From: Syntrophus gentianae
GTDB taxonomy: Bacteria; Desulfobacterota; Syntrophia; Syntrophales; Syntrophaceae
DNA: 64,000 bases
NCBI RefSeq assembly: GCF_900109885.1
Contig: NZ_FOBS01000003.1
Coordinates: 62,001 to 126,000 of the forward strand
Reading direction: 5' to 3'
Part shown: positions 27,091 through 35,525 of the stretch, in pieces
How the letters are laid out: the number at the start of each line of letters is the position of its first letter
How positions within the stretch are numbered: position 1 is the stretch's first letter
The notes under the pieces: generated by a model
Database searches by the model: none
Told to the model about the DNA's origin: nothing
What the model saw: only the letters and a program-made list of their open reading frames with translations
Translations under genes and position numbers: made by a program

Positions 27091-28641
27091 CTATTCGTAT
27101 TCCGGCTTGATCTTGTTGGGGTCCCGTTTCAGGAACTCCAGGCGGTTCAGGGCGTTGATGTAGGCCCTGGCCGAGGCCACGATAACATCCAGGTCGGCGC
27201 CGTGTCCCACGACGTTGCGGCCGTTGAACTTGAGTTGCACGGTCACCTCGCCCTGAGCGTCTGTCCCCCCGGATATGGCGTTGACGGCATACCGGAGCAG
27301 ATGGTAGTTGGTCCCGGTAATCTTCCGGATCGCGTGGAAGGTGGCATCCACCGCGCCGACGCCGAAGCCGGCATCCCGGACGAGTTCCTTGTCCACCTCC
27401 ATCTCCATCGTGGCAGTGGGGATGGCGACGTTGCCACAGACCACGTTGAGGTAGACCAGTTTGTATTTATCCTCGGCCCGGAAGACCTCCTCGTAGACGA
27501 TGGCCTCCAGGTCTTCATCGAAGACGTTTTTCTTGGCATCCGCCAGTTCCTTGAAGCGGACAAACACCTTTTTCAGCTCCCCATCCGTCAGGTTGAACCC
27601 CAATTTTTTCAGATGTTCGGAAACGGCATGACGCCCGGAATGTTTGCCGAGCACGATGTGGGATTCGGAGATGCCGACGGATTGGGGCGTCATGATCTCG
27701 TAGGTGATCTTTTCCTTGATCAGGCCATCCTGATGAATCCCCGATTCGTGGGCGAAGGCGTTTGCCCCGACGATGGCCTTGTTCGGCTGGACCGGGATGC
27801 CCGTGATCTGGGTCAGCAGCCGGGAGGACTTGTAGATTTTTTCCGTGTTGATGCCCGTGGAAAAACCGAAGAGGTCTTTCCGGGTCTTCAGGGCCATGAC
27901 CACTTCTTCCACGGCCGTGTTGCCCGCCCGTTCCCCGATGCCATTGATGGTGCATTCGATCTGCCGGGCCCCGTTCAGGACGGCCGCCAGGGAATTGGCC
28001 ACGGCCAGGCCGAGGTCGTTATGGCAGTGTACGGAGATGACCGCCTGGGAAATATTGGGGACCTTGTCAACAAGATGGGCAATCAGGGCGCCGTACTCAT
28101 TCGGGATGGCGTATCCCACCGTATCGGGGATGTTGACCGTTGATGCCCCGGCGGCAATGACCGCCTCCACCATTTCGCAGAGATAACCCCGGTCGGTGCG
28201 GGTGGCGTCCATGGGCGAAAATTCCACGTTGGGTGTGTAGCTCCGCGCCCTTTCCACGGCGGCAATCGCCTCTTTCAGGACCTGTTCCCTTGACTTCCGG
28301 AGCTGATACTTCAGGTGGATGTCCGAAGAGGAGATAAAGGTGTGAATCCGGGGATTGGCGCCCTCCTGAATGGCTTCCCAGGCCCGGTCGATATCCTCGT
28401 TGTTGGCCCTGGCCAGGCCCGCAATCTGGGCGCCGCGGATTTCCCGGGCGATCTGCTGAACGGAGAGAAAGTCGCCTTCGGAAGCGATGGGAAAGCCGGC
28501 CTCAATGATATCCACCCCCATTTTTTCCAGCTGCCGGGCGATCCGGAGCTTTTCCGTGGGGTTCATGCTGGATCCGGGGGATTGTTCCCCATCCCGCAGC
28601 GTGGTGTCAAAAATATAGATCCTCTTTCCTGTCGATTCCAT
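27091..28641 (-). CDS. leuA: 2-isopropylmalate synthase
   Basis: 516 residues. The HMGL-like TIM barrel begins FDTTLRDGEQSPG (10-22), with metal-binding HxH (H205, H207 in HCHNDLG) and GIGERAGN. A C-terminal leucine-sensing domain (about 390-510, GxDAQGEVTV) is present, so the enzyme should be feedback-inhibited by leucine. It condenses acetyl-CoA with 2-ketoisovalerate. AAAGGAG is 6 nt before the ATG. Expression is probably controlled by the attenuator immediately upstream. Confidence 0.95.
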   Translation of the reverse strand: MESTGKRIYIFDTTLRDGEQSPGSSMNPTEKLRIARQLEKMGVDIIEAGFPIASEGDFLSVQQIAREIRGAQIAGLARANNEDIDRAWEAIQEGANPRIHTFISSSDIHLKYQLRKSREQVLKEAIAAVERARSYTPNVEFSPMDATRTDRGYLCEMVEAVIAAGASTVNIPDTVGYAIPNEYGALIAHLVDKVPNISQAVISVHCHNDLGLAVANSLAAVLNGARQIECTINGIGERAGNTAVEEVVMALKTRKDLFGFSTGINTEKIYKSSRLLTQITGIPVQPNKAIVGANAFAHESGIHQDGLIKEKITYEIMTPQSVGISESHIVLGKHSGRHAVSEHLKKLGFNLTDGELKKVFVRFKELADAKKNVFDEDLEAIVYEEVFRAEDKYKLVYLNVVCGNVAIPTATMEMEVDKELVRDAGFGVGAVDATFHAIRKITGTNYHLLRYAVNAISGGTDAQGEVTVQLKFNGRNVVGHGADLDVIVASARAYINALNRLEFLKRDPNKIKPEYE

Positions 28642-28661
28642 AAAGACTCCTTTCCTGAACT

Positions 28662-28695
28662 AAAAAAGGCCATGAGCTTGCCGCCCATGGCCTTT
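28662..28695 (-). terminator. Attenuator hairpin of the leucine operon
   Basis: On the minus strand AAAGGCCATG pairs perfectly with CATGGCCTTT across an 11-nt loop and is followed by more T residues. It lies 21 bp ahead of leuA and 32 bp after the stop of the leucine-rich leader peptide, the placing expected of a transcription attenuator. Confidence 0.8.
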
Positions 28696-28726
28696 AGGTT
28701 TTTCTTTTTTATGTTTACGGTTAACC

Positions 28727-28822
28727 TTAAAACCCGGGGCGGTTGAAAGAAAGGCGCAGAAGGGCGAGGCCCAAAAGCAATAGGCTGTCTAACAGGATAT
28801 CGGCCTTTCTTTTATTTTCCAC
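28727..28822 (-). CDS. leuL: Leucine operon leader peptide (attenuation)
   Basis: A 31-codon frame starting GTG 28822 and ending TAA 28727. Ten of the 31 residues are leucine, crowded into ILLDSLLLLGLALLRL, and several rarer Leu codons are used (CTA, TTA, TTG, CTT). AAAGGA lies 10 nt upstream of the GTG. No earlier in-frame start exists because a TGA precedes it. Known logic: stalling at Leu codons when charged tRNA-Leu is short frees the leader RNA to avoid the terminator at 28695-28662 and lets leuA and the genes after it be read. The exact antiterminator pairing was not worked out. Confidence 0.8.
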   Translation of the reverse strand: MENKRKADILLDSLLLLGLALLRLSFNRPGF

Positions 28823-28853
28823 AGGGTTTAAGTCCTTTCAAAAAACACCTACT

Positions 28854-28882
28854 TTTCTAAAATAAAAAAGGTCCGTTGTCAA
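28854..28882 (-). promoter_or_regulatory. Promoter of the leuA operon leader
   Basis: Minus strand TTGACA (28882-28877), exactly 17 bp, then TAGAAA (28859-28854, 4 of 6 to the -10 consensus). Transcription would start about 25 bp before the leader peptide's GTG. It sits just after the leuB stop, so leuA has its own start separate from leuB. Confidence 0.65.
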
Positions 28883-28895
28883 GGAATGATTTTCC

Positions 28896-29963
28896 TTATT
28901 TTTCCAGAACGTATCGGCAGATCAGGTCTCCCACTTCCTTCGTGCCCCGGCCCATCTTCCCGGCTTCGAGGGAGGGAAGGTCCTTCGTGATGGCCTTCTG
29001 CACGGACGCCTCGATAGAAGCTGCGGCCTGCTCCTCGCCGAGAAAATCCAGCATCATGGCGCCGGCCATGATGGCAGCCAGGGGGTTGATGACGTTCTGT
29101 CCCGTGTATTTGGGCGCGGAACCGCCGATGGGTTCGAACATGGAAACGCCTTCGGGATTGATGTTCCCGCCGCTGGCGATGCCCATGCCGCCCTGGATCA
29201 TGGCCCCCAGGTCCGTGATGATGTCGCCGAACATGTTGTCCGTGACGATGACGTCGAACCATTCCGGATTCTTGACCATCCACATGCAGGTGGCGTCCAC
29301 GTGGGCGTAGTCCGTCGCGATGTCCGGATATTCCTTGGCGACTTCGTAGAAGGTTCTTTCCCAGAGGTCAAAGGCGAAGGTGAGGACGTTGGTTTTTCCG
29401 CACAGGGTCAGCTTCTTTCTCTTGTTGCGCTTGCGGGTGACGTCGAAGGCGTAGCGGATGCAGCGCTCGACGCCTTTGCGGGTATTGATGGATTCCTGCA
29501 CGGCCACCTCATCGGCGGTTCCCTTTTTCAGAACACCGCCCGCCCCGGCATAGAGCCCTTCGGTGTTTTCCCGGACGACGATGAAATCGATCTCCGCGGG
29601 ACCCTTGTTTTTCAGGGGCGTATCCACGCCTTCATAAAGTTTCACGGGCCGCAGGTTGATGTACTGGTCCAGTTCGAAGCGGGCCTTCAGCAGGATGCCC
29701 TTCTCCAGGATGCCCGGCGCAACTTCGGGATGGCCGATTGCGCCCAGAAAGATGGCCTTGTGCTGCTTCAGCTCCCGGATCACGCTGTCCGGAAGGGTTT
29801 CACCCGTTCTCTTGTATCGTTCCCCGCCTAGGTCATAGGTGGTATATTTCAAGCCGAAACCGAATCGCTCGGCTGCGGCATTGAGCACTTTGATGCCTTC
29901 TGCAACGACTTCCGGTCCCGTACCGTCACCCGGAATCACGCCGACATGAAATTCTGTCCCCAT
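28896..29963 (-). CDS. leuB: 3-isopropylmalate dehydrogenase
   Basis: 355 residues of the isocitrate/isopropylmalate dehydrogenase family. The opening GVIPGDGTGPEVV, the LRPVKLYEGV substrate loop, VRENTEGLYAG and TDNMFGDIITD (metal-binding aspartates) are seen. Context with leuA, leuC and leuD makes leucine synthesis the likely role, though tartrate or isocitrate/homoisocitrate dehydrogenases share the motifs. AAGGAGG is 5 nt before ATG 29963. It lies upstream of the leuA promoter and attenuator, so it may be regulated differently. Confidence 0.88.
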   Translation of the reverse strand: MGTEFHVGVIPGDGTGPEVVAEGIKVLNAAAERFGFGLKYTTYDLGGERYKRTGETLPDSVIRELKQHKAIFLGAIGHPEVAPGILEKGILLKARFELDQYINLRPVKLYEGVDTPLKNKGPAEIDFIVVRENTEGLYAGAGGVLKKGTADEVAVQESINTRKGVERCIRYAFDVTRKRNKRKKLTLCGKTNVLTFAFDLWERTFYEVAKEYPDIATDYAHVDATCMWMVKNPEWFDVIVTDNMFGDIITDLGAMIQGGMGIASGGNINPEGVSMFEPIGGSAPKYTGQNVINPLAAIMAGAMMLDFLGEEQAAASIEASVQKAITKDLPSLEAGKMGRGTKEVGDLICRYVLEK

Positions 29964-30203
29964 GGAATCCTCCTTGAATTTTTGCTGTTTTCGTTAATAG
30001 GCTTGCCGCCTGATGTCAAGAGAATTTTAGCGGTCCGAGAATTCTCCCACTCCAGATCGATACAATGAAAAATGAAAAGAATCAAGCATCTGAAATGGTT
30101 TTTAATACAGAATCAGAGGCCTTATCCCGCCATACACAACGCGGGGAATCCATTCCTTGGTAGATAGGAATTCCATAAATCTCTTTCGCTGCACAATTCT
30201 GCC

Positions 30204-30232
30204 TTGACAACCCTTCCTGTCACTCCTATACT
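30204..30232 (+). promoter_or_regulatory. Near-consensus sigma-70 promoter for the small PilZ gene
   Basis: TTGACA (30204-30209), 17 bp, TATACT (30227-30232). It lies about 60 bp before the GTG start at 30294. An open frame that starts with the TTG of this -35 box is therefore not the real gene start. Confidence 0.8.
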
Positions 30233-30293
30233 TTGTTGCTGGAATTTAAATATTCGTAATTATATCGAATATTTATATATAACAGGGGGCGGT

Positions 30294-30599
30294 GTGAAAG
30301 ATAAGCGAATTTATCAACGCTATATGATCAGCAGCGAAGAAAGTGAAAATCTCCAGGATGATATCAAGCTTGATGGTGTGCCTGTCCGTCTGGTGGATTT
30401 CTCTCTGGGCGGCTTGTGCGTGATTTCCGACCAATCTTATACCGCAGGGGACATTGTAACCATTTTTGCGAACTTTGCAAATGGCGGACGGATCGACTTG
30501 ATCGGCAAAGTCGTTCGGGTGGCGCCGGAGGGCGGCTCCTGGTCGGTGGCGGTCGATCTGGCAAGTAGTTATAATGTCAGTCCTAAGCGCAAATCCTAG
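30294..30599 (+). CDS. Small single-domain PilZ protein
   Basis: 101 residues from GTG 30294 (AGGGGG just upstream). The PilZ motifs are RxxxR (RIYQR, residues 5-9) and DxSxxG (DFSLGG), so it should bind c-di-GMP. It is a stand-alone adaptor with no output domain. Promoter and start agree; the gene is monocistronic and converges on an esterase. Confidence 0.85.
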   Translation: MKDKRIYQRYMISSEESENLQDDIKLDGVPVRLVDFSLGGLCVISDQSYTAGDIVTIFANFANGGRIDLIGKVVRVAPEGGSWSVAVDLASSYNVSPKRKS

Positions 30600-30761
30600 A
30601 ATCCGATTCGGGAAGGAATGATTTTTCCGGAACCGGAGAAGGATAAAGCGCTGTTCCGGGTCATCTCTCTTATGGCAAGGGCAGAAGCACCCGGAAATGC
30701 CGAACGGAAAATCAGCAGCCTTTCTTGAACATCCTGTCCTTTCGCCGAACCGCCTCCAGAT

Positions 30762-31550
30762 TCAGACTCCGCGCGCATCCTCCAGCAGCCAGGAGAAGAT
30801 CTGCGGCAGACGGGCCTGCCAGGCCTGCTCATCGTGGGAAGCACCCGGTTCCAGTACATAGCGTAGCTCATGGTCCTGAAGGCCGATCCGCTTGAGATGG
30901 CCGTAGAAGTGATCGGCGGCTTCCACAAAATCCAGAAAAATATCGTAATACCAGTACCTTTCCTCCGATCCAACGTCCAGGTAAATCTTGCACCAGCGAC
31001 CCGTAGGGGCATCCCAGAGCCGATAAATTTCTCCCTCGGCCCACATGACGGTCGGGGAAACGGCCCCGATCCTGCCGAACATGTCGGGAAAAGCTTTTCC
31101 CAGCACAAGGCTCATGAGGCCGCCCATACTGGATCCCATCACCGCTGTCCAGAAAGGCTCCGGCAAGGTCCGGTAGGTTCTGTCGATAAAGGGCTTGAGG
31201 TGATGGACCAGAAAATCGGCGATGAGCCAGCCCCGCCCTTTGGAACCTACGGCTGGCTCATCCCAGGGGGAATACTCGGCGAAACGCCCCGGTGAAGAAT
31301 CCACGGCCACGATGATCCATGGCCTCAGGCAGCCTTCGGAAATCAGGCGATCCATGGTGCTGTTGGCACACCAGGTATGGTAGAGAGCGGAAGCCGGGTG
31401 ATTGAAGACATTCTGTCCATCCAGCATGTAGAGGACGGGGAACCGGGAATCGGGATCTTCGTCATACGCGTCCGGAATGTAGATGCGGAGGGTGCGGGTC
31501 ATCTCCTCGGGGTAGGAATAAAAGTCGGTAAGGATGTGGATGGTGCTCAT
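30762..31550 (-). CDS. Alpha/beta-hydrolase esterase (Fes/esterase D-like, PF00756)
   Basis: 262 residues. The nucleophile elbow is GSSMGG (S141), a probable acid lies in YLDVGSEE (about 190-196) and the likely catalytic histidine is H239 (ASHDEQAW). VLYMLDGQNVF near residue 40 is typical of the enterochelin-esterase/putative-esterase family. No signal peptide, so it should be cytoplasmic. The natural substrate is unknown; nothing nearby points to siderophores. Confidence 0.85.
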   Translation of the reverse strand: MSTIHILTDFYSYPEEMTRTLRIYIPDAYDEDPDSRFPVLYMLDGQNVFNHPASALYHTWCANSTMDRLISEGCLRPWIIVAVDSSPGRFAEYSPWDEPAVGSKGRGWLIADFLVHHLKPFIDRTYRTLPEPFWTAVMGSSMGGLMSLVLGKAFPDMFGRIGAVSPTVMWAEGEIYRLWDAPTGRWCKIYLDVGSEERYWYYDIFLDFVEAADHFYGHLKRIGLQDHELRYVLEPGASHDEQAWQARLPQIFSWLLEDARGV

Positions 31551-31640
31551 GCTCTATCGCCGGCCTGAATTTCCCCTCCGGGAATTAATTGTCTTATCGC
31601 TTGACCTGTTCTATTCCGGGTAAGAATCGAACCGGATCGT

Positions 31641-32180
31641 TCAATGGCACACGATTTGGTCGCTCAAATTAACAGTCTCAAGGTACTGTTTCACACTGGC
31701 GATGGTTGCGAGGAACATCCTTGAGCCTGTCATCACCGTGAAGACGTCATCCCTATTGCCGCAGGCCTTGGCAAATTCAGGCCCGATGACCACCGCCGGC
31801 TCCGGTGCATCCGATTGCTGTTGGAGGGCGCTTACGTATGTGTCCAGGCGGTCTTTGAGAACCTGAAAATAATCGATGGAATGGCCGACCATCAATCCGA
31901 ATGTCTCGGACAGGCTTTGGGAGAAATTCTGAATCGCTCGCCAGTAATAGGCGCTGATCAGATCCTTTTGCGGGGCGTTTTCCAGGCAATAGGGGATGGC
32001 CCAACCCACACTGATGATTTTCAATATCTGCAGTTCGTACTCAACGGAATTGCGCTTGATGTCGGCGGCCTCATGAAGATAGGCCATCAGCGCCTTGACG
32101 TCTTCCCTGTCGACGGCGAAATTGAAGAGATCTTCCGCTGCCTGCTCAATGCCGGATTTTGCTTCCTTTAATTTTTCCAT
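31641..32180 (-). CDS. Helical protein of unknown function
   Basis: 179 residues, largely alpha-helical, no signal peptide, no membrane segment and no motif I recognise. AAAGGGA sits 7 nt before ATG 32180, and the frame has normal codon use, so I believe it is a real gene. It stands alone between an esterase and a flavin oxidoreductase, 195 bp from the latter's start on the other strand. Confidence 0.65.
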   Translation of the reverse strand: MEKLKEAKSGIEQAAEDLFNFAVDREDVKALMAYLHEAADIKRNSVEYELQILKIISVGWAIPYCLENAPQKDLISAYYWRAIQNFSQSLSETFGLMVGHSIDYFQVLKDRLDTYVSALQQQSDAPEPAVVIGPEFAKACGNRDDVFTVMTGSRMFLATIASVKQYLETVNLSDQIVCH

Positions 32181-32375
32181 AATGAAATCCCTTTTTACGT
32201 GAAAGAGCGTTTTTCACAACGTGTTGAATTGAAAAATAGTCATACCACTCCTTGAGGAGATGGCAAATTAAAAAGTTTACTTTTGGTGACTGAGCAGGCA
32301 ATATTGCAATTATTTCTGCCCGGTACGTTCCGTTGAATCTGCCAAAAGGCGCAGGAAAAAGGAAGGATTTCAAAG

Positions 32376-34336
32376 ATGACGCCCTATCCCCATCTCTTTG
32401 CTTCCGGCCGGATCGGAAAGCTGGTCAGCAGAAACCGGATCAAATACGCGGCGACGGAGACCAATTTCCCCTATGCCGACGGCTTCGTCAGCGACCGGGA
32501 GATCGCCTACATGGAAGCCCAGGCCCGGGGCGGGGCGGGAATTGTCACCACGCAGGGGGCCTATCCGGACCGGAAGGGGGAGGGGAAAGGCTTCCGGGGC
32601 ATGATGAGCATCGCGGAAGATCGCTTTATTCCGGGGCTGTCCCGGATTGCGGAAGTCATCGGTCAGCACGGCGCCCTTTCCGCCCTGCAGATCCTCCATT
32701 GCGGCCGGGAAGGCGGTGTGGATCTCGATTACTGCCTCATGCCTTCCGTCGTTCCGCAACGCCTTTCCTATTTCAAACCGCCCCGGGAACTGACGGTCCC
32801 TCAGATTCAGCAAGCCATCGAGGATCATGTCCAGGCCGCCCGCCGTGCGGTGGAGGCCGGCTTTGACATGATCGAACTCTCCGGTATTGTCGGCTATCTG
32901 ATCTCCACCTTTGTCTCTCGTTACACAACAAGCGAAGCGACGAATTCGGCGGTCAAACGATCCGGGAACGCTGCCGTCTCATGATGGAGATCATCCAGGG
33001 GATCAAGGCGGAGGTGGGATCGGAATACCCCGTGGGAATCCGTCTCTGCGGACTGGAACTGCTGGACGACCGCGGGGGCAATACCCTGGAGGAAAGCATC
33101 GAGAGCTTCCGCCTCGCCCAGGAGGCAGGGGCGGATTACCTCAGCGTTACCGTCGGCTGGCATGAGTCATCGCTGCCGGTCATTACACGGGACGTCCCCA
33201 TGGGGCACTGGCTTCCCGTGGCCGGAAAGGTCAAGGAATCCGTGGAGATTCCCGTCATGATGGCCTTCCGCCAGTTCGTGCCGTCTCTTCCGGAAAAGGC
33301 CATGGCCGAAGGGCTTCTCGACTTCTGGGAAGTCTGCCGCCCGATGATCGCCGATCCGCAGCTGCCGAAGAAGATCGAAGAGTGCCGGCAGGAGGAGATT
33401 ATCCCCTGTATTGCCTGCAACATCTGCTTTTCCCGCCTCTACTATCATCAGCCCATTCTGTGTTCCGTCCGTCCGAGTCTTGGCCACGAAGGGGAAAAGG
33501 CCTGGGGCTATGAGGGTTTTCCGCGGACAGCCAACCCCAAGCGGATTGTGGTTGTCGGTGGCGGACCCGCGGGACTGCAGTGCGCCGCAGTGGCCGCCCG
33601 GCGGGGACATTCCGTCACGGTGTACGAGAAAGAAAAGGTCCTCGGCGGTGCGGTGCGCATGGCGTCCCGGATCGACGATGGGTCCGATGAACTTCTGCGG
33701 CCGATCCACACTCTGGAAACGGAATGCCGGCTGGCCGGTGTCGATATTCAGCGGGGTGTGGAATGTACCCCCGAAATGCTGAAGAAGCTCGACGCCGATG
33801 AAATCGTGATCGCCACGGGCGCCACGTTTTCGCCTCTTTCCCTGAAGTCCCCCCTGCCTGTCCTGACGCCGGAAGATATCCTGATCCATGGGAAAAACCC
33901 GCCCCGTCGTTCCGTGATTGTCGGGGGAACCGGCACCGGCCTGTCCCTGGCCGTCTTCCTTGTCCGCCAAGGGGCCTATGAACTGACCCTTCTCGAAAGG
34001 AACCAAAAGGCTGGGCGGGATGTGAGTCCCTTTTACCTGTGGCGTTATCTTAGCCTGCTGCGGAAAAGCGGGGTCATCCTGATGACCGGAACGACTCTGG
34101 CAGAGGTGCGCACAGAGGGGGTACTTGTTCGCTCCGGCGGGAAAGAAAAATTCCTGCCTAAAGAAGGAATTCTTCTCGCCGAGGCAGTCGGCGGTTCTTC
34201 CCCGGACCCGGCCGGGAGAGAGCAGGGCGTGAAGGTCCATGTGATCGGGGATGCCCGAAAGCCCCGGCGACTGCACAACGCAATTCACGACGGATACCGA
34301 CTCGGAATGGAAATAGGAAATGATACCGGAAATTGA
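32376..34336 (+). pseudogene. NADH:flavin / 2,4-dienoyl-CoA reductase-type oxidoreductase broken by one missing base
   Basis: Two frames, 32376-32984 and 32981-34336, make one Old-Yellow-Enzyme-family protein of about 653 residues. It has an FMN TIM-barrel, a [4Fe-4S] site (CIACNICF ... C in the second part), and FAD and NAD(P) domains (VVVGGGPAGLQCAA; VIVGGTGTGLSLAV). Frame one reads GYLISTFVSRYT and then becomes meaningless. Adding one A near 32927 (CACAACAAG to CACAAACAAG) restores the family sequence YTNKRSDEFGGQTIRER. A sequencing error, a true null mutation or a slippery site are all possible. The second frame could start at ATG 32981, but the barrel would be incomplete. Confidence 0.8.
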
Positions 34337-34532
34337 CAGGACGTTATGTATGGGCTGCGGCCGCTGCGTGGAAGTCTGCCCGCCTTTGGCCATCGAGATC
34401 ATTGATGAAAATGCAAACATCGATGAGACGCTCTGCGAAGAATGCGGTTTTTGCGCCGCTGTCTGTCCGGTAGACGCCATCAGCATCCCATTTCCTCTGT
34501 CTCCCCAATCCGGTCCGTCACCCTGGAGTTGA
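34320..34532 (+). CDS. 2[4Fe-4S] ferredoxin
   Basis: 70 residues with two CxxCxxCxxxCP clusters (LCMGCGRCVEVCPP and LCEECGFCAAVCPV). It overlaps the end of the flavin oxidoreductase by 17 bp in another frame, so the two were probably translated together and the ferredoxin may be an electron partner of that enzyme. Confidence 0.88.
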   Translation: MIPEIDRTLCMGCGRCVEVCPPLAIEIIDENANIDETLCEECGFCAAVCPVDAISIPFPLSPQSGPSPWS

Positions 34533-34541
34533 AAACAGCCT

Positions 34542-35165
34542 ATGTGCGGTCGCTTTGTCCTCTTGACGGATTTGTCCGATATTGCGGAATACTTCGACAT
34601 TCAGGAGATTGCCTGCGATTACCGAACAGGGACAAATATCTCTCCCGGGCAACAAGTAACGGCCGTTGTTCATGAGGGGAAAAACCGTCTTGTCAATTTC
34701 CGCTGGGGATTGATTCCCTCCTGGGCGAAAGATCCGTCGATCGGCAGCAGGATGTTCAATGCCCGGGCGGAAACCGTAGCGGAAAAGCCCAGTTTTCGAA
34801 ATGCGTTCATGAAACGACGATGTCTGATCGTTGCGGATGGCTTCTACGAATGGCAGAAACTGGAAAAAGTTAAAAAACCCTTTCATTTCAGCCTTAAATC
34901 CGGAAGGCCGTTCGGATTTGCCGGTCTTTATGAAAGCTGGCTGTCGCCGGATAATAAAAGGATTGATTCCTGTACGATTCTCACCACGGATTCCAATGAA
35001 CTCATTGCGCCGATTCATGACCGGATGCCGGTGATCCTGCCGAGGGACAGCGCATCGCTCTGGATTGACCCGGAGCATCAAGGCAAGGAAAAACTCTTGT
35101 CCCTGTTGAAACCCTTTCCCGCGGAAGGGATGAAAATGGAAGAGGTCACAATGAAACTGGGGTGA
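34542..35165 (+). CDS. SRAP-family abasic-site protein (YedK/HMCES)
   Basis: 207 residues. The catalytic Cys2 (MCGRF), the asparagine of FNARAET, the glutamate of FYEW and the histidine of PIHDRMPVIL are all present. Such proteins bind abasic sites in single-stranded DNA by forming a thiazolidine crosslink through Cys2. It starts 10 bp after the ferredoxin. Confidence 0.93.
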   Translation: MCGRFVLLTDLSDIAEYFDIQEIACDYRTGTNISPGQQVTAVVHEGKNRLVNFRWGLIPSWAKDPSIGSRMFNARAETVAEKPSFRNAFMKRRCLIVADGFYEWQKLEKVKKPFHFSLKSGRPFGFAGLYESWLSPDNKRIDSCTILTTDSNELIAPIHDRMPVILPRDSASLWIDPEHQGKEKLLSLLKPFPAEGMKMEEVTMKLG

Positions 35166-35269
35166 TGATTGGGTCCTGCCGAGTAACGCAAGCAAAGGAA
35201 AATAAAATATTTTATGGATTTTGGTTTACTGGATTGATAAATTGAAGAACACAACGCTGGAGGGAATTT

Positions 35270-35449
35270 ATGGAATCGAAAGAAAAAGCCGTTCTCAATG
35301 CGATGACAAAAGAAGGCAAACCCATGCGGCCGGGGGACATAGCAAAGAAGGCGGAAATAGACAAAGACGAAGTTTCCAAAATCATTGAAAAGCTCAAGAA
35401 GGAAGGGAAGATCTCATCACCGAAACGGTGTTTCTATGCTCCCGTTTAG
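35270..35449 (+). CDS. Small winged-helix protein
   Basis: A 59-residue frame with GGAGG 6 nt before the ATG. The sequence (MRPGDIAKKAEIDKDEVSKI ... KLKKEGKI ... CFYAP) reads as a compact winged helix-turn-helix: helix, turn, recognition helix and a wing with KISSPKRCFYAP. Similar tiny proteins occur in methanogens and syntrophs, often described as MarR-like or transcription regulators. It lies between SRAP and an RsbU-like phosphatase. The DNA-binding role is inferred from fold only. Confidence 0.75.
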   Translation: MESKEKAVLNAMTKEGKPMRPGDIAKKAEIDKDEVSKIIEKLKKEGKISSPKRCFYAPV

Positions 35450-35525
35450 GAACGGGTCAGGATGGGGCAGGGAAATGATTTGACCTGATCTTCTCGGGAA
35501 GGATCATGGTTCAGGATTGAGACTT

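Noticed and set aside
30204-30293. Upstream extension of the small PilZ gene from a TTG.
   Set aside because: That TTG is the -35 box of a near-consensus promoter; the GTG at 30294 follows the promoter and has a ribosome site.
33167-34600. 477-codon minus frame opposite the flavin oxidoreductase.
   Set aside because: Shadow; the opposite strand has clear FAD, NAD and Fe-S motifs.
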